A stretch of DNA of 7,829 nt. It comes from Candidatus Roizmanbacteria bacterium (GTDB taxonomy: Bacteria; Patescibacteriota; Microgenomatia; UBA1406; GWC2-37-13). Positions 6,647 to 7,829 of the stretch are shown here, piece by piece (position 1 is the first letter of the stretch; every line of letters begins with the position of its first letter). The stretch lies in NCBI GenBank assembly GCA_027002315.1, contig JALWZV010000003.1, forward strand, positions 1 to 7,829. Reading direction: 5' to 3'. The position numbers and the translations under genes are program-made. The notes below the pieces were generated by a model. The model was not told the origin of the DNA, ran no database searches, and saw only the letters and a program-made list of their open reading frames with translations.

Positions 6647-7615
6647 TTAGTTACTAGAGAACTGTTCGTTACTGCCTTTTAGTGTAAAAAGAAGAGTAAA
6701 AAGTCCAAGCAAAACCCCAAACCAAAGAGTTACAAATCTAAAAAGAATCGTAATAAACACTGCCTGAGGTAAGTTTAACTTGAAGAAAAGTGTTAGAAAA
6801 TAAGCTATTGTGCCTTCTGCTACTCCTATGCCTCCAGGTATAAAGACAAAAAATCCGGCTATTGACGAAAAGGAGAAGATGAACAAAGCTATTGGCAATG
6901 TAAACTGAATAGGATGATTGGTAAAACTTTGAATGATGATGAAAAGGGAAAGACCTTCAAAAAACCACGAGATGATTCCAATAATTGTTCCTTCGGTTAA
7001 GTTTTTGATATCTAGTAATTTTTGCGAGTTGTTAAAGAACTTAACTGCAAAATCTAGTATCTTGATATGTTTAACCTTTTGTTCAAAAATGATGATGAGT
7101 TTTACCATCAATTTCTTCATTCTAATGAACAAAATAAAGGCCAAGGTAAACAAGATTGCCATAATAAAAAACAGCGTTGATTGTTTAAAAAAATATATTC
7201 CGCCTAATCCTAAAAGTATCATTGCTATTCCATCAGTGACTCGCTCAATGATTAATAAAGGTACGGTTTCTGCAAACTTGTTTCCTGTATATTTTTTAAC
7301 AAGATAAGCCTTGATAATCTCTCCTGCTTTTCCGGGGGTGACTGTCATTGAGAGCCCTGATAGGAATATTTTTAGTGAGGTGATGAAGGGTAGTTTAATA
7401 TTTATTTTTTTAAGATAGACCTGAAATCTAATAGCTCTAAATAGATAATTCATGAAGGTTAAAAGCAAGAGGAGGGGAAGTATTAGCCAGTTAAAAGATG
7501 TAGAAACGGTGGTTATTTTCTTTATATCTGCCTTGAGAACGAAGCCTGCATACAAAAGAATGGAGATTATAAAAACCAAAACGATTTTCTTTTCTTGTTT
7601 TTTTATGTTCATCAT
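6647..7615 (-). CDS. Lysylphosphatidylglycerol synthetase TM-domain / AglD-like membrane protein (UPF0104)
   Basis: Integral membrane protein, 322 aa, with the signatures of the LPG_synthase_TM family: TPGKAGEIIKAYLV (residues 93-106), ERVTDGIAM (124-132), FIPGGIGVAEG (258-268) and LFRFVTLW (291-298). Hydrophobic spans are at about 11-28, 43-60, 80-95, 127-143, 146-164, 208-230, 237-257, 266-280 and 284-310. In MprF this module flips aminoacylated lipids. The stand-alone forms (AglD-like, YbhN-like) are linked to lipid or glycolipid transport and are often near glycosyltransferases. The aminoacyl-transferase half of MprF is absent, so lysyl-lipid synthesis should not be assumed. Two ATGs (7615, 7612) are possible; the first fits the promoter geometry. 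It is monocistronic and convergent with the CBS gene. Confidence 0.88.
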   Translation of the reverse strand: MMNIKKQEKKIVLVFIISILLYAGFVLKADIKKITTVSTSFNWLILPLLLLLTFMNYLFRAIRFQVYLKKINIKLPFITSLKIFLSGLSMTVTPGKAGEIIKAYLVKKYTGNKFAETVPLLIIERVTDGIAMILLGLGGIYFFKQSTLFFIMAILFTLAFILFIRMKKLMVKLIIIFEQKVKHIKILDFAVKFFNNSQKLLDIKNLTEGTIIGIISWFFEGLSLFIIIQSFTNHPIQFTLPIALFIFSFSSIAGFFVFIPGGIGVAEGTIAYFLTLFFKLNLPQAVFITILFRFVTLWFGVLLGLFTLLFTLKGSNEQFSSN

Positions 7616-7617
7616 TA

Positions 7618-7633
7618 TCTTTTTATTTTAACA
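7618..7633 (-). promoter_or_regulatory. Extended -10 promoter of the LPG-synthase-TM gene
   Basis: TGT precedes TAAAAT (7633-7625, minus strand), a TGN extension plus a five-of-six -10 match. Nine bases separate it from the ATG at 7615, the same spacing as before the aminopeptidase gene. Transcription would begin near 7618 and give a leader of about three bases. No -35 is evident. Confidence 0.42.
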
Positions 7634-7650
7634 AGAATATTTTAATTTTA

Positions 7651-7664
7651 GTATTACGTATTAC
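7651..7664. repeat. Tandem heptamer GTATTAC x2
   Basis: GTATTAC occurs twice head to tail just upstream of the LPG-synthase-TM promoter. It could be a paired binding site or chance. Confidence 0.25.
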
Positions 7665-7684
7665 TGTGTATTTCCTCGTATGTA

Positions 7685-7698
7685 GGTATATATATACC
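7685..7698. repeat. 14-base perfect palindrome GGTATATATATACC
   Basis: Perfect self-complementary sequence about 70 bases upstream of the LPG-synthase-TM start. It might be an operator or the core of a small hairpin; it also lies inside the doubtful small ORF. Confidence 0.25.
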
Positions 7699-7752
7699 AA
7701 AATCTTTTAGGAATTTATCTCTTCCTGCTCTTTTAAATGCATTGCTACCAGG

Positions 7753-7776
7753 TGTAAATGTCAGATATTTCGGTAA
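7753..7776 (-). repeat. 24-base inverted near-match, right copy
   Basis: On the minus strand this segment matches 76-99 at 20 of 24 bases with no gap. Further upstream on the minus strand the likeness to the transposase end becomes patchy (shared TTTTAG- and CTCC/CACC-like bits needing gaps). It may be the remnant of a second, inverted copy of the same IS end. Beyond it, 7780-7829 holds no gene I can support. Confidence 0.4.
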
Positions 7777-7829
7777 CAAATTTAACTAAAATTAAGGAGT
7801 TATCAGTTAGTTAAAAGTTAATTAGATTA

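Larger units (their letters stand above)
7654..7779 (-). pseudogene. Doubtful 41-codon ORF or decayed coding remnant
   Basis: From a TTG at 7779 a frame runs 41 codons to TAA at 7654. Its composition is protein-like (NAFKRAGRDKFLKDFG, then IYIPTYEEI), but there is no ATG and no Shine-Dalgarno, and stops lie immediately upstream in the same frame. Its first residues (LPKYLTFT) echo the frame around the transposase stop at the left edge (LPN-stop-LTFT). It could therefore be the tail of a broken transposase-related gene reading into the window. I do not recognise a family. A real small gene is possible but weakly supported. Confidence 0.22.

Noticed and set aside
6933..7307. Plus-strand 124-codon frame inside the LPG-synthase-TM gene
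   Set aside because: Antisense to the TPGKAGE and ERVTD family motifs; no start signals.
6647..7615. Full MprF lysyl-phosphatidylglycerol synthase
   Set aside because: Only the membrane module is present at 322 aa; the cytosolic aminoacyl-transferase domain is missing and no adjacent gene supplies it.
7794..7799. AAGGAG Shine-Dalgarno-like site on the plus strand
   Set aside because: No ATG, GTG or TTG opens a usable frame within the right distance before the window ends.

Overview
The window looks like AT-rich bacterial chromosome, with roughly 30% GC in most genes by eye. My best guess is a Patescibacteria/CPR lineage, probably Microgenomates-like. The reasons are the compact layout, the lack of Shine-Dalgarno sequences, a Cys-rich exported protein with a long Pro/Thr linker and a carboxypeptidase-regulatory-like domain, and small versions of familiar enzymes. 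This is inference from protein style, not a phylogenetic test. TGA is used as a stop (overlap at 1815-1818), so the TGA=Gly code of Gracilibacteria/Absconditabacteria is unlikely.

Layout. Positions 1-87 (+) hold the last 28 codons of an rve/DDE transposase cut by the window edge. On the minus strand, 3092 to 166 is a two-gene unit for exported or membrane-anchored proteins of unknown function, overlapping by 4 bases. It is preceded by a near-consensus sigma70 promoter (TTGTCA-N17-TATAAT). Next on the minus strand (4203 to 3136) is an 11-TM amino acid permease. A 67-bp divergent spacer separates it from a plus-strand pair: an M29-family metallo-aminopeptidase (4271-5473) and a protein with four CBS domains plus a basic C-terminal domain that looks like a ribosome hibernation factor (5504-6595). 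A convergent minus-strand gene (7615 to 6647) encodes a lysylphosphatidylglycerol-synthetase-TM/AglD-like membrane protein. The last 214 bases hold only a weak 41-codon ORF, small repeats, and a 24-base stretch that matches the end of the left transposase in inverted orientation.

How the genes may work together. The permease and the aminopeptidase fit scavenging of peptides and amino acids by a host- or community-dependent cell. The CBS/hibernation-like protein could link nucleotide status to ribosome shutdown. The secreted pair is probably a cell-surface module. The most interesting points are the CBS-hibernation fusion, the recurring geometry of -10 boxes only 6-12 bases from start codons (predicted leaderless mRNAs), and the uncharacterised surface pair.
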